In this document: piece after piece, positions 49,240-59,172 of the stretch
How the letters are laid out: each line of letters begins with the position of its first letter
How positions within the stretch are numbered: the first letter of the stretch is position 1
DNA from: Penelope pileata
Taxonomy: Eukaryota > Chordata > Aves > Galliformes > Cracidae
Assembly (NCBI GenBank): GCA_013396635.1
Contig: WBMW01005106.1
Span: forward strand, 1,142,585-1,206,584
Length of the DNA: 64,000 nucleotides
Reading direction: 5' to 3'
The notes under the pieces: generated by a model
The model's input: the letters and a program-made list of their open reading frames with translations, nothing else
What the model was told of the DNA's origin: nothing
Database searches by the model: none
Position numbers and translations under genes: made by a program

Positions 49240-50170
49240 GGAAGGCAATTCATAACGTAGCTATTATGTAAAACATATGCACAAATTGAGGCATTGTGTA
49301 CACTAGCATAATTATCCATTGCTGACAATGAATATGCTGGTGCTGAATGTGATTAACCTGCAAGCACAGCCAAGAACTATTCTTGTTTCAGAAAGCCCAT
49401 GTTAAACCTTCCTGCTTGTAAAACTGAGCTCAACGCTGCTTTAATTGCACCCATTGCTGACACCCATTGTCAATAGCAAGCATTTTCTGCTGCTGTAGAC
49501 AAGGGTAAAATGTAAGGATGTTGCAGTGAGCCAAAGCTCGAAAGCCCTCACTTAGCTCATATGCTCAGGATTTAAACTACTGGGGAAACTTTATGTCTCT
49601 GGCTATTTATTATTACATACACCATGTTCTTGGAAACCACTCCACATTTAACAGCAGTTAAACCCATCTGCTGGTCCTTAATTTTCATTTCATTCACAAG
49701 CCTGCCTGCTTTAAAAGTATTTTTGTACTCATCACCAATGTGCTATCAAGCTTTTATTATTTTGCTGTAAGTTGGTAAGAAGAAAAATTTAAAAAATTGT
49801 AAAAGGAAGTTGTAGCCTCCTGCATATTAAGCTTTTACTTGAAATTCCTCTTCCCTTCATTGTCTGACATAATTGAAATTTGTAGTTTAAACAGTCATTT
49901 GCCATAAAAGTCCATAACCCCATGCTAAATGCTGGTTTTAGTGTGACTCGTAATTGCACATGTGTAAACTCTGCAGAATCCATCTAACAATTACATCGTT
50001 GGTATAAGGAATGCTTAAATTAAACAGTGTTGGTTCAATCAGTGTATTGAAGTTCCTGTAAGTGTGACAGTTTTTTATTGCTTTGTTTAGATGCAGTAAC
50101 ACAATTTTCTTTGTACATCTCTTCTTCCTACGTTCACATTTTATTGCTGTTTCTTGGCACAACACTGCTT
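49240..50170. promoter_or_regulatory. Candidate conserved non-coding block
   Basis: Repeat-free sequence with clustered SOX-type (CATTG/ATTGT) and homeodomain-type (TAATT) words, including two exact copies of CACCCATTG at 49448-49456 and 49461-49469. No coding potential is supported (minus ORFs at 49789-49983 and 49938-50165 have no domain). Enhancer function is inferred from texture only. Confidence 0.2.
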
Positions 50171-50859
50171 CATTGCCCTCTACATAAGATTAGCAGGAAT
50201 TTTGTAGTTCCTTGACATTTTTGCATGATATTCACTTTCTGAAGAATTTTTTTTTTTCAGAGAGGAAACTCTGAGTTTTCTTTGAGTGACTGTCTTGTTG
50301 ATACTGTCTGATGTTGTTGTGTGAAGATACTTTTGTTGGAGCAAGGGAATTCCCAGTGTTAAGTATATGCCATTCTTTTTCTAAGGCAATGAATTGATCC
50401 TTCCTTAATCCACAGGTTAACAAGATTTTCCAGACAATCATCCAGATATAGGTGTATATATATATAAATCCCTCTAAAATTGGAATACTTGAACACTGAA
50501 ACCAGTTTGTCTTTAGGTCTTGTTTAAAATTTTCACTTTTCTTTCAAGTGAGTTGTCCAGGGAAATCACAAATGTCGTGATAGTTCATAACAAAACATTT
50601 CAGGCAGCTGAAACTTGATTTTTTTTTTTTAATTACAGAGCAAGAGATAGAGATTTTCTATTCCATTGAAGTCCAAAATTTTATATTTAAAATACCTAAT
50701 AATTAGTATAAATGTCACTGTCTATTATCAATTAGAGGACTTCCTTGGAGGTGAGATTTAGTTGTCTAAGTTAGGCATCTAGTACTATTTTAGATGTCCT
50801 GCAACATCTGAGGTGTACATGTGGCTGTCAGAAATGATGGAGGGAAACATACTCTTATG
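50171..50859. other. Non-coding stretch without recognised gene
   Basis: About 0.7 kb; includes a short TA dinucleotide tract at 50453-50465 and a T12 run near 50619-50630. No gene recognised. Confidence 0.5.
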
Positions 50860-51200
50860 AATCGTAGAATTATAGAATGTGTTGGGTTGGAAGAAAAATT
50901 AAAAACCACCCGGTTCCAGCCTCCCTGCCATGAACAGGGTTGCCACTAGCTAGATCAGACTGCCCAGGAACCCATCTTGAGCACCTCCAGTGATGGGGTA
51001 TCCACAGCTTCTCTGGGCAGCCTGTGCCATGGCCTCAATACCCTTTGAGTAAAGAATTTCCTCCTAACATCTAATCTAAATCCTCCCTCCTTTAGTTTAA
51101 AACCATTCCCTCTTGTCCTACCACTATCAGACCATGTGCAAAGTCACTCTCCTGTTTACAAGCTTCCTTTAAATACTGGAAGACCACAATGAGGTCATTT
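50860..51200 (-). mobile_element. CR1 LINE, 5'-truncated, reverse
   Basis: Reverse complement of a CR1 end: AATCGTAGAATTATAGAATG tail, then GTGTTGGGTTGGAAG, CATGAACAGGGTTGCCACTA, CTCTGGGCAGCCTGTGCCAT (51012-51031), TTAGTTTAAAACCATTCCCT (51092-51111) and CTTTAAATACTGGAAGACCA (51167-51186). About 340 bases covering the ORF2 C-terminus and 3' UTR. No long open frame. Confidence 0.92.
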
Positions 51201-53028
51201 CACATTTGTGACACATACTCTATGTTGTCACATACACTATGACACCTGTGAATAATGCTCCCTTATTGCCGTTTGAGTAGAATTTTCCAAAGAGAGCTAT
51301 TTTACAAAGAGAGCTACATTTCTACACCATAGTTCTGCTCAGTGCAATTTGTACAGTATTGATTTAGAAACAGGTGTATAAATGTATATACATATATACT
51401 TAATTAGCACAGAAGGATATGCCTTTTGCTGTTGGCTGGTTCCTGAAAAAAATTTCTGAAATTACCGGGAAATAAAGTTCTAATTGATGAAAGCTATGGA
51501 ATTATTGTATGTAGGGCTGGAAAGGTTTTGTTTCAGTGTTTTGGCACCCTAGCAGTTAGAGGCTTTTTTCACAGCAGCCAATTTAGGATGGTATCTCTGG
51601 GTTCAGGCCTCAGTGGAGACAACTGATCACTATCCCCATGTAATATCCTGTCTTTGGTCTTTCCTAGACTGTGATTTCTAAACATTTCATTACTCTTTTT
51701 CTTCTCCTTTAAATTTCCTTCATTTTTACCTATCTTACCTATCTTAAAACACAATGTCCCACAAATTATACAGTTCTACTGTTGTCTCATAGTCAATGAT
51801 TAAAGCACAGTTGTTATAACTCATGTCCTTATGCACAGCAATCATTAATGTTTTGAAGGAAAGCTGTTTTGCAACAAAATCTTATTCTTGACTCCTCTTT
51901 AGTTAATGATTTCCGTATAGATGTTCCTTTCTTTGCATTTTTGCACTTGATGTTTCCTTCCTTAGAGCAGTTCTTAGTACTCCACAAGCATTTCATCAAT
52001 GTTTATGAAACTATACTTTTATTTAACTCTGTAGAATCTATTCTACAGACTAAACTAATCTTACAGAAATGCAGAATCTTGCTATGGTCTAAATGCATTA
52101 TCCTCGGCAGGACTTGTACCTTAGTGATTTCCAGCCACTCCTGGTAGGCTTGGTCCTGATGTGTGGGAATCCATTGCCACTTGTTACACTCTGAGGAAAG
52201 TTACTCCAGATTTTGTCATGTTAAAATATCCTGTCCATATGAGTGTGATTGTATATTCAGATCTAAATCCATCCCACTTACACAAGGCATGGTAGGAATG
52301 CATCCTCCAAAGATGAGCTAGTGCATTTAAGCTTTGAATCATTCTCAGGAGTTTCCCATGTCTGAAAGGGCTCTTCTCCTAGCTGATATGTCCAAAAGCC
52401 TGAAGTTTGACAGCATCAGTATAAGCCTCAGCTCTCAACAATACTATTTTATGACAGCAGTAATCCTTGCAAGCAGAGCAAGTCTCTTTTCCTTAGAATA
52501 TACTTAACAATGAAAATGTTGCACTCCCATTTATTATTTTCTTTTAAACTACTAGCCATTCTTCACACTGACAGTGTCTCAAGACTTCCCTGAATGTCTT
52601 GTTAACCTAGTGGTTTTATGCTTGCAGGTAAAAAGAATTAATCTTGTAGGTGAGAGTGAAAAAAAATGTTAGTTTTTGTCCTTTCACATTTAGAAAGGTG
52701 TAATTTTTAATAATATAGGAAAAAAAATGCCTAAAGTAATACACTACAAGGTAAGGTTAAGCTTTACATAAACATCTTGAAGAATAAGAACTTTGTAAGA
52801 ATGATTTTCAGTACTTTAGGTATTAAAAATTCTGTAATAAGAAAAAAAAAGCTATTAGATGCTTCACTACAGTAGTTTTGTTATTAACAAACACCGTTGC
52901 AGCACAGCTCTCCCTTTTACTTATAGTGCTCTCTCATATTGTTGTTTGGTAAGAATCCCTAATTTCTGCAATGCCACTGACTCATGCCTAGTCAGGGGTG
53001 TGAATTCATTGCAGATTTTCCATTTCAC

Positions 53029-53047
53029 AAAAAAAAAAAAAAAAAAA
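53029..53047 (+). repeat. A19 homopolymer
   Basis: Nineteen uninterrupted A residues; no flanking retroposon recognised. Confidence 0.95.
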
Positions 53048-53390
53048 GGAAGCCTGACATTCATTAAAGTCAAATGTATAGGCTCCCACTCTTAAAACTT
53101 CACAAATTCATAGTGATAATTAGAGTGGGTTTTAAAATTTAAAAGAAACAGGGCTAATTCTAATTTTAGCTATAAGGAGGTGGACTGGCAAGAAAATGTT
53201 TATTTATTCTTTATAGCATTTTTCCTTGATTTGTTAATAATGAGTTGAGATTAATAGATGTTACATACTGAAAATATACTGAAATGCAGTAGCACAGTGT
53301 TAATTCTTGTAAAATAACTCTCCTTCACTTGTTCTTCCTTGAAGGAAAAATAACTATTTTGTAGGTATTTATAATCAATAAAATTTTTTG

Positions 53391-53412
53391 AATATTATAT
53401 AAATATTATATA
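53391..53412 (+). repeat. 11-base tandem duplication
   Basis: Two perfect adjacent copies of AATATTATATA in a very AT-rich context. Confidence 0.9.
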
Positions 53413-55549
53413 ACATAATACTATTTTATTTATGCTAAAAATCCTCTGGGCACTTTAAAATGTGTTAATACCCATTTACAGCTTGAAAGGAATAGATGGT
53501 ATGCCAGATTAATTCACAGGGCAGTTATAGCAACAAATACTCCTCACCCCTGAAAAGCAGACTGGGAAGCAAAAGCATACAACTAAGCACCATATGCAAA
53601 CATAATGAAAAATCTGAGTTTGGAACGTGTCCTGAGCAGATGTCTCTATGTACTTCCAGAAAGGCCAAGAGGAAGAGAATCCTACAGGTAGAGGCCTTCA
53701 GCTGGGACCTTTCCCTGAAATGGAATGGACTAATGCACAGGTGAGAGTAGTGAACTGAGTTGTGGGGAAAAAAGTGAGGAAAGGAAATAGTTTCCGCACT
53801 GCTGCTTCATAGTTTTGCCATTTTTTAAAGTTTATTTCTTGAACGACTCAATAATTGACAAGATGTTTGGCATATAAAAATTCTGCATCGGCTACATAGT
53901 GATTAAACTAAAAAGAATCTGTGCTTTTAGAAAAACAATTTGGCCCCACTTGTCAACAGTGTTGCCATGACAGGGAATGGAGAGAGACTCTCCGTGGTCA
54001 CAGTTCTTCTGATTGGTTTTGGATGTCTTCTATGATTGAGGTGGATCATGCCTGAAAAATGACTGTTCCTCTCCCCTGTCTGAACTTTCTCTCCATTGCC
54101 TAGACTTTTCTTATTGTCAAATAACAGATGTAAATGCCTATAGATATTAGATATCTCGTGGTGAGGAAAATTTCACCTTATCTTTTTGAAATTTCTTAAT
54201 TCTCTGTTGGCCTTGCAATGATACGGTTTCTGAGTTGTAGCAGGCAGGAGCATCCTGGGATATAGGAAAGGAAAATTAAATATGTTTATGCTGAATGTTG
54301 CTGCTGTCATGGACCTGAGAAACCTGACAGACAATAGCATTGATGAAGACTTTTTAATCAAAGAACTATTTCACTAGAAGAGTTGTCATTTAAGTTAGTA
54401 CTATTAAAAAAGCTCCAGTTCAAACAAACAATTGAACGAACAAACAAAAAGCCAATGACTCCATTGCATGAGGATACTAACCTCCATAAATTTCTCCATA
54501 AATATTCAAGTTAGTTTACGCTGCATTTGTGTTCTCAGTTTTCAGTGTATGACCTCCGGCCATTATAGTAATAGACATGAGAGAAACTTGATATTTTGAT
54601 TTCTTGCCAGCTGGGTCCTTTGGAACCTCAGGAGGAAAAGGAGACAGGTTAAGATTTCAGGATAATGCACACTAATGGAATATTTCTGGTAGAAGTAGTC
54701 TACAGTGATATATTGTTGATGTCCAAATTGCTATCCTTTGATTTCAGAGTTAACAAGACACAGGAATAAAGAGGGCAGATGATAATTCTGAGTGACCGTT
54801 GCTGAGCTCTCTGCCAACTGGACATCAATTTATAATGACTAAGGATGTTTAGGTAATTTTCACAAATAAAAGGGCAACAAATATGTGGTGCTTAAAGTGG
54901 CAACTCAGGGTGAATTCAGAGGTAAAAATAGCGAATAAGAACTCTTACAATAAATATCTGAAGACTCAATTTCTGCCTACTATGATTTCAAAAATAGTCT
55001 AATGAAGTTTATTTCTTGGTTTATTTTGGATGCTCATAACTAATTTTTACCGTTTTTTTTTTTATAACACCTTCAAAGAAGAAAAATGAAGCTAGTCAGT
55101 CACTCTTTAATTAATTGTGTCATTTATTCATACAAAGATGAACAAAAACTCTGATACCTCTCAGTACTGAGTGGCACACAGTAGGAGGCAAGTGCTGTTT
55201 GCTTCTTAACAAGCCCATATGGTAGTAGGAGATCCAGTGTCCCTACTATGCAAACAGCACTGAATCTTTAAAACCATGTTAAACAACATCTGCTGGTGAT
55301 AAAATAAGTAAATCAGAAAGCTTATTCCTTGACAACTTTCACCTAAGAGCCATAAAAAATGAAGCTAAAGGGATATGTTAGAATATTTTTGAAATTTTGG
55401 AGTGTATCACGCTATTTATTTTTATTTTTTTAAAATAATGCTGCAGAGCAGGTTAGCTAAATGACATCCCTGGGAAAAATATTGGAATGATTCAGGAAGA
55501 TTTAGCTAAGAAAGTAAGCATAGGAATGAATTTATGGTAAGAATAAGTT

Positions 55550-56525
55550 AATGATAGTCAGCATAGGTTTAAAGCAATGCAATTACATTACATAAACTTC
55601 ATTGTAGACTGTGAATTTGCTTGATGAATGGCTCTAAATGTTGTGTAGGCTTTTGCAAGGCATTTGATTTAATATTACATTGTATCTTGTTTAAATAAAT
55701 AACAGTATACTTTATCAAAGTAATATTAATTAAGGACTGATTAGCTGACATCTCGAAGTACTAGTAAATAATAAATGACTCTTGCATGGAAGTGTTGAGA
55801 GATGGTCTTCTATGATTTAGAATTGGCTGTAGACAACATAATTCAATATTATCTCAAATGATTCAGAGGGTGACGCAAATTCATGGATGGCAAGATTTGC
55901 AGATCATGCAAAGATTTAAAAAGTAGGAAAAGGGCACAGCATTCAGACAGAGCAATTCAATTACAGCCTGGCCTGGTAAACAGAATCTACTCAAACAAAG
56001 TGATTACTACCTGTAAAAGAAGAATTACACAGCCAGAGGGAAGAAACACACATACAGAGAGGAGACCCCCAACCTGGAAATAAATGATTCTAAGATGGTT
56101 TCAGAGGAAAGAGTGGACAGCTCAGCAGGGGCTTATACAATGAACATTTAATTTTAATGGCCTAAGGATAAGACTATATTTGTATATGCAACAACAGTGA
56201 GATAATGCAAATATTGTGCCAAGTTCTAGAGTCTATACTTTTAAAAGACACTGAATATTTATTTATAGAGAGAGAACAGAGAGTAGAATGGAGAAAAATT
56301 CCTCCAGAGAGAGACATAACTTAATGGCAGTGTATTTCAGTGTGGAGACTGGGAATAAGGGGATTTTTCAGTGCAGCAGAGAAAAATGGAATATGTTTCA
56401 GGGTGTAGCCAAACAAATGCTGGGCAGGCCTTTTCAGCAGTGAGGACATTGGACAAATTATCAAAGGAAGTTTTAAATTTCTATCTTGATATGTTTTCAA
56501 TAAAAGATGCTTTTCTGAATTAAAT
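55550..56525 (+). mobile_element. Ancient amniote CR1 LINE with RT relic
   Basis: Collinear diverged matches through a CR1 ORF2: GTCAGCATAGGTTTAAA (55558-55574), a reverse-transcriptase segment in which 55657-55689 translates as K-A-F-D-L-I-L-H-C-I-L (the conserved K-A-F-D-x-V-x-H-x-I-L block next to the palm domain), GACTGATTAGCTGACA (55735-55750), AAGATTTGCAGATCATGCAAAG (the F-A-D-D region, about 55892-55912), and near the end GGACAAATTATCAAAGGAAG (56451-56470) and TGTTTTCAATAAAAGATGC (about 56492-56510). The whole palm-to-C-terminus order is kept but no frame survives, so this is far older than the other CR1s. It resembles the CR1 lineage abundant in turtles and crocodiles. Confidence 0.75.
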
Positions 56526-57008
56526 ACACACTTTTATTTAAGGTATTGTTGTCAGTGTTACAAGCTGCATTGCATTAGGCTAACCACAGTGATGTAATGA
56601 TACTCTCTGTTTTGAACTCTGAATCTTTTAGGCACCTGATTTCTGATTCAGCAGACTCAGCAAAATCTTCTTCAGTGCAGGAATGTGGGATTTAGATGAT
56701 AAGCCTGAGTGAGATTCAACTCATCTAACTAGAGCAGTTTATCACCTTCTTCCCTAGCTACTAGCTCAGATAAAGATATGTAGAATTGTATTACTTAGTC
56801 TAATGGGAGCATTTACTTCCACTTACCTTCCTTCCTGTGGATGAATGGAGGATAGCAATGCTTTTCTCCTTTTTCATTTTGCTTGGTATGAGAATTGCAA
56901 CTTGCACTTCAATGCAAGCTCGAATCAATTGCATGCTACCTATAGCTACATAATGAAATTTCAGTAGAAGTAATTGCTGTTGGCCTCTTACCTGAAGATG
57001 CTTCTCAC

Positions 57009-57033
57009 AAAAAAAAAAAAAAAAAAAAAAAAA
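57009..57033 (+). repeat. A25 homopolymer
   Basis: Twenty-five A residues, followed 46 bases later by a G-rich tract. Confidence 0.95.
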
Positions 57034-57079
57034 GGTGACAAATGTCACTTGTATTCCATACTTCTGTTACTAATGTTCC

Positions 57080-57100
57080 GGGGGGGGGCGGGGAAAAAAA
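57080..57100 (+). repeat. G9-C-G4-A7 purine tract
   Basis: Nine G, one C, four G and seven A residues. The G-run could support a G-quadruplex with neighbouring G's; it also is a site where read errors are likely. Confidence 0.85.
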
Positions 57101-57960
57101 GGCAGAATATCTTAGGAAAATTTTCTGTCCTTCCCCTTTTCAGAATACTTCAGATATATAGAAACTTCAGTACAGCCATCTCCTGGCCTAAATATGTGGA
57201 GGATGAAGGCTAAATCCTGCCAAGATAACTGATTTTTGGAATAATTTTCCTTCATCTGGAGGTGTTGATTCAAACCAGATCTGAGAGGGTTTGATATTTT
57301 TTCATTGTTGTGTGACTGTCTGCCATCTACATCTCTGTGACATATTATACAACTGATCATAGATCAGATGGTCTTTAAAATGAGATTCTAGACTTAAGAT
57401 ACATTGTTTCAGTTTCTATCTTTGCAGCTAATCTCTTGAGTCATTTTGGGCAGTTTGCTTCATTCATTCTCTTTGGCTTTGTTTTCCTGTCTGTAAAAGG
57501 GAGATTGAAAATTCCTTTGAGACAAAAGCCAAGCATCATATTTCCTGAAGTAGTATTAGAATTTTTCTACCTGTTTTACATATATTATTCATGGCTGTAG
57601 GCTATTACACATGCTCTCAGAGAAGTGAGTGATCTATTCTCACACAATAACATTCTAGCATACGTAGAAGTCAGCAGAAACTGAGGGTCCTAGTCTACAG
57701 GCCCATAGATGCACCATTCAACCTTTAGAGAAAGTATAATTAAATAGGATTTGGTTTACCCCCCTGTTCCTAAATATCCCATTTTAGCATTTCTTTTCTG
57801 GTTCCCTGCTTTGACTTGCATTGATCATAAACTGCCTTAAGTTTGAGGTACCATAAAGCATGTTTCCGTCCTACTTGCCCTCTGTCATTTGATGAGAGAA
57901 AGTGACTCTCATCTTCAGTCATGCAAGGATAGAAAGGTACATTGTTCGACTGAGAAATTT

Positions 57961-57981
57961 AAAAAAAAAAAAAAAAAAAAA
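57961..57981 (+). repeat. A21 homopolymer
   Basis: Twenty-one uninterrupted A residues; no retroposon body recognised. Confidence 0.95.
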
Positions 57982-58470
57982 GATTTCATTCTTTTTGTTC
58001 CATTCACCAGCAAAATATTGTCTTAATGTCTAAAACTATTAAATAGCTTATTAATTAGGAGTCGAAGCCTTTAGTTTAGTTCTAATGAGAAGCATTTAAT
58101 AATGGTTTATATGGGGTCCATCTCTATCTGTCTGTTATCTCATTTTACCCTCGGGTTCTAAGTTCTTTGAAGCTTAGCAACTTCATTTTTACTTCTGGAT
58201 TTGCTGAAAGCCTTCAGCATTGGTGACACCAAGGTGCAGCAATGAATATAGGATGAATCAGAAGTTACCATTCTTTGCATGATCTTAACTTTTCATCTGG
58301 GAAAAGGGCAACTGGGTTTCTATAATCCTTACTGTTATTTGAAAAGCTCAGTAGAGAAAATAGGCATAGTTTGAGTCTCAAAAGCTGACTGTATTCAAGT
58401 GGAATTTCTCTGATGTACAGATCCACTTCCTTTTTGTATTCAGGGTCATATGTATTAACATAACTGTTTA

Positions 58471-58520
58471 GAATCATAGAATCATGGGGTGGCTTGGGCT
58501 GGAAAGGGACCCCAAGGATC
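58471..58520 (-). mobile_element. 50-base CR1 3' tail abutting a larger CR1
   Basis: GAATCATAGAATCATGGGGT then GGCTTGGGCTGGAAAGGGAC and CCCAAGGATC: a complete CR1 3' terminus of only about 50 bases, same orientation as, and directly adjoining the 3' end of, the 58521-59172 copy. It differs from its neighbour at diagnostic sites (CCCAAGCC versus CCCGGGCC on the element strand), so it is not a simple duplication of it. Confidence 0.85.
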
Positions 58521-59172
58521 ATAGAATCATAGAATGGCCCGGGTTGGAAGGAACCCCAAGGATCATCAGGTTCCAACCACCCTACCACAGGCAGGGCCAT
58601 CGACCTCCAAATTAGATACTAGATCAGGTTGCCCAGGGCCCCATCCAACCTGGTCTTGAACACATTCAGGGTCGGAGCATCCACAACCTCTCTGGGCAGC
58701 CTGTTCCAGCACCTCACCACTCTCTTGGTAAAGAACTTGCCCCTGATATCTAATCTAAACCTTCCCTCCTTCAGCTTAAAACCATTCCCCCTTGTCCTAT
58801 CACTGTCTACCCTTTTGAAAAGTTGGTTCCCCTCCTGTTTATAATCTCCTTTTAAATACTGGAAGGTCGCTATGCGGTCCCCTCACAGCCTTCTCTTCTC
58901 CATGCTGAACAAGCCCAGCTCCCTCAGTCTATCCTCGTAGGGGAGGTGCTCCAGGCTCTGAGCATCTTTGCGGCCCTCCTCTGAACCCTCTCCAGCACCT
59001 CCGCAACCTTCCTGCACTGGGGTTCCCAGACCTGGACACAGTGCTCCAGATGGGGCCTCACGAGGGCAGAGTAGAGAGGGACAATCACCTCCCTGTCCCT
59101 GCTGGCGGCCCCTCTCCTGATGGAGCCCAGGATACCGTCGGTCTTTCAAGCTGCAAGAGCGCACTGCTGGCA
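58521..59172 (-). mobile_element. CR1 LINE, young 5'-truncated, reverse
   Basis: About 650 bases reading as a CR1 on the minus strand: tail ATAGAATCATAGAATGGCCC (58521-58540), GGTTCCAACCACCCTACCAC, CTCTGGGCAGCCTGTTCCAG (58691-58710), AAAACCATTCCCCCTTGTCC, CCATGCTGAACAAGCCCAGC (58901-58920), CCTCGTAGGGGAGGTGCTCC and, at the far end, GTGCTCCAGATGGGGCCTCA (59041-59060) into an ORF2 segment ending near CGCACTGCTGGC. The copy is GC-rich against AT-rich flanks and keeps partly open frames (minus 58883-59164). Same subfamily as the 12711-13143 copy, judged by the shared TGATGATCCTTGGG and AACCCGGGCCATTCTATG tail. Confidence 0.93.

Larger units (their letters stand above)
51201..55549. other. 4.3 kb non-coding stretch without recognised gene
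   Basis: No exon or transposon recognised. Simple features are A19 at 53029-53047 and an 11-base tandem duplication at 53391-53412. The plus ORF at 53496-53744 (82 codons) ends at ..CACAG followed by GTGAGAG, a weak donor-like site, but shows no domain and no acceptor; not called. Confidence 0.5.
56526..58470. other. Non-coding stretch with several homopolymers
   Basis: About 1.9 kb without gene or recognised transposon. Contains A25 (57009-57033), a G9-C-G4-A7 tract (57080-57100) and A21 (57961-57981). ORFs around 56800-57360 on both strands span the homopolymers and lack domains. Confidence 0.5.

Noticed and set aside
53496..53744. 82-codon ORF with donor-like sites (CAGGTAGAG and CAGGTGAGA)
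   Set aside because: No acceptor, no domain and no support for which donor would be used; chance occurrence is likely.
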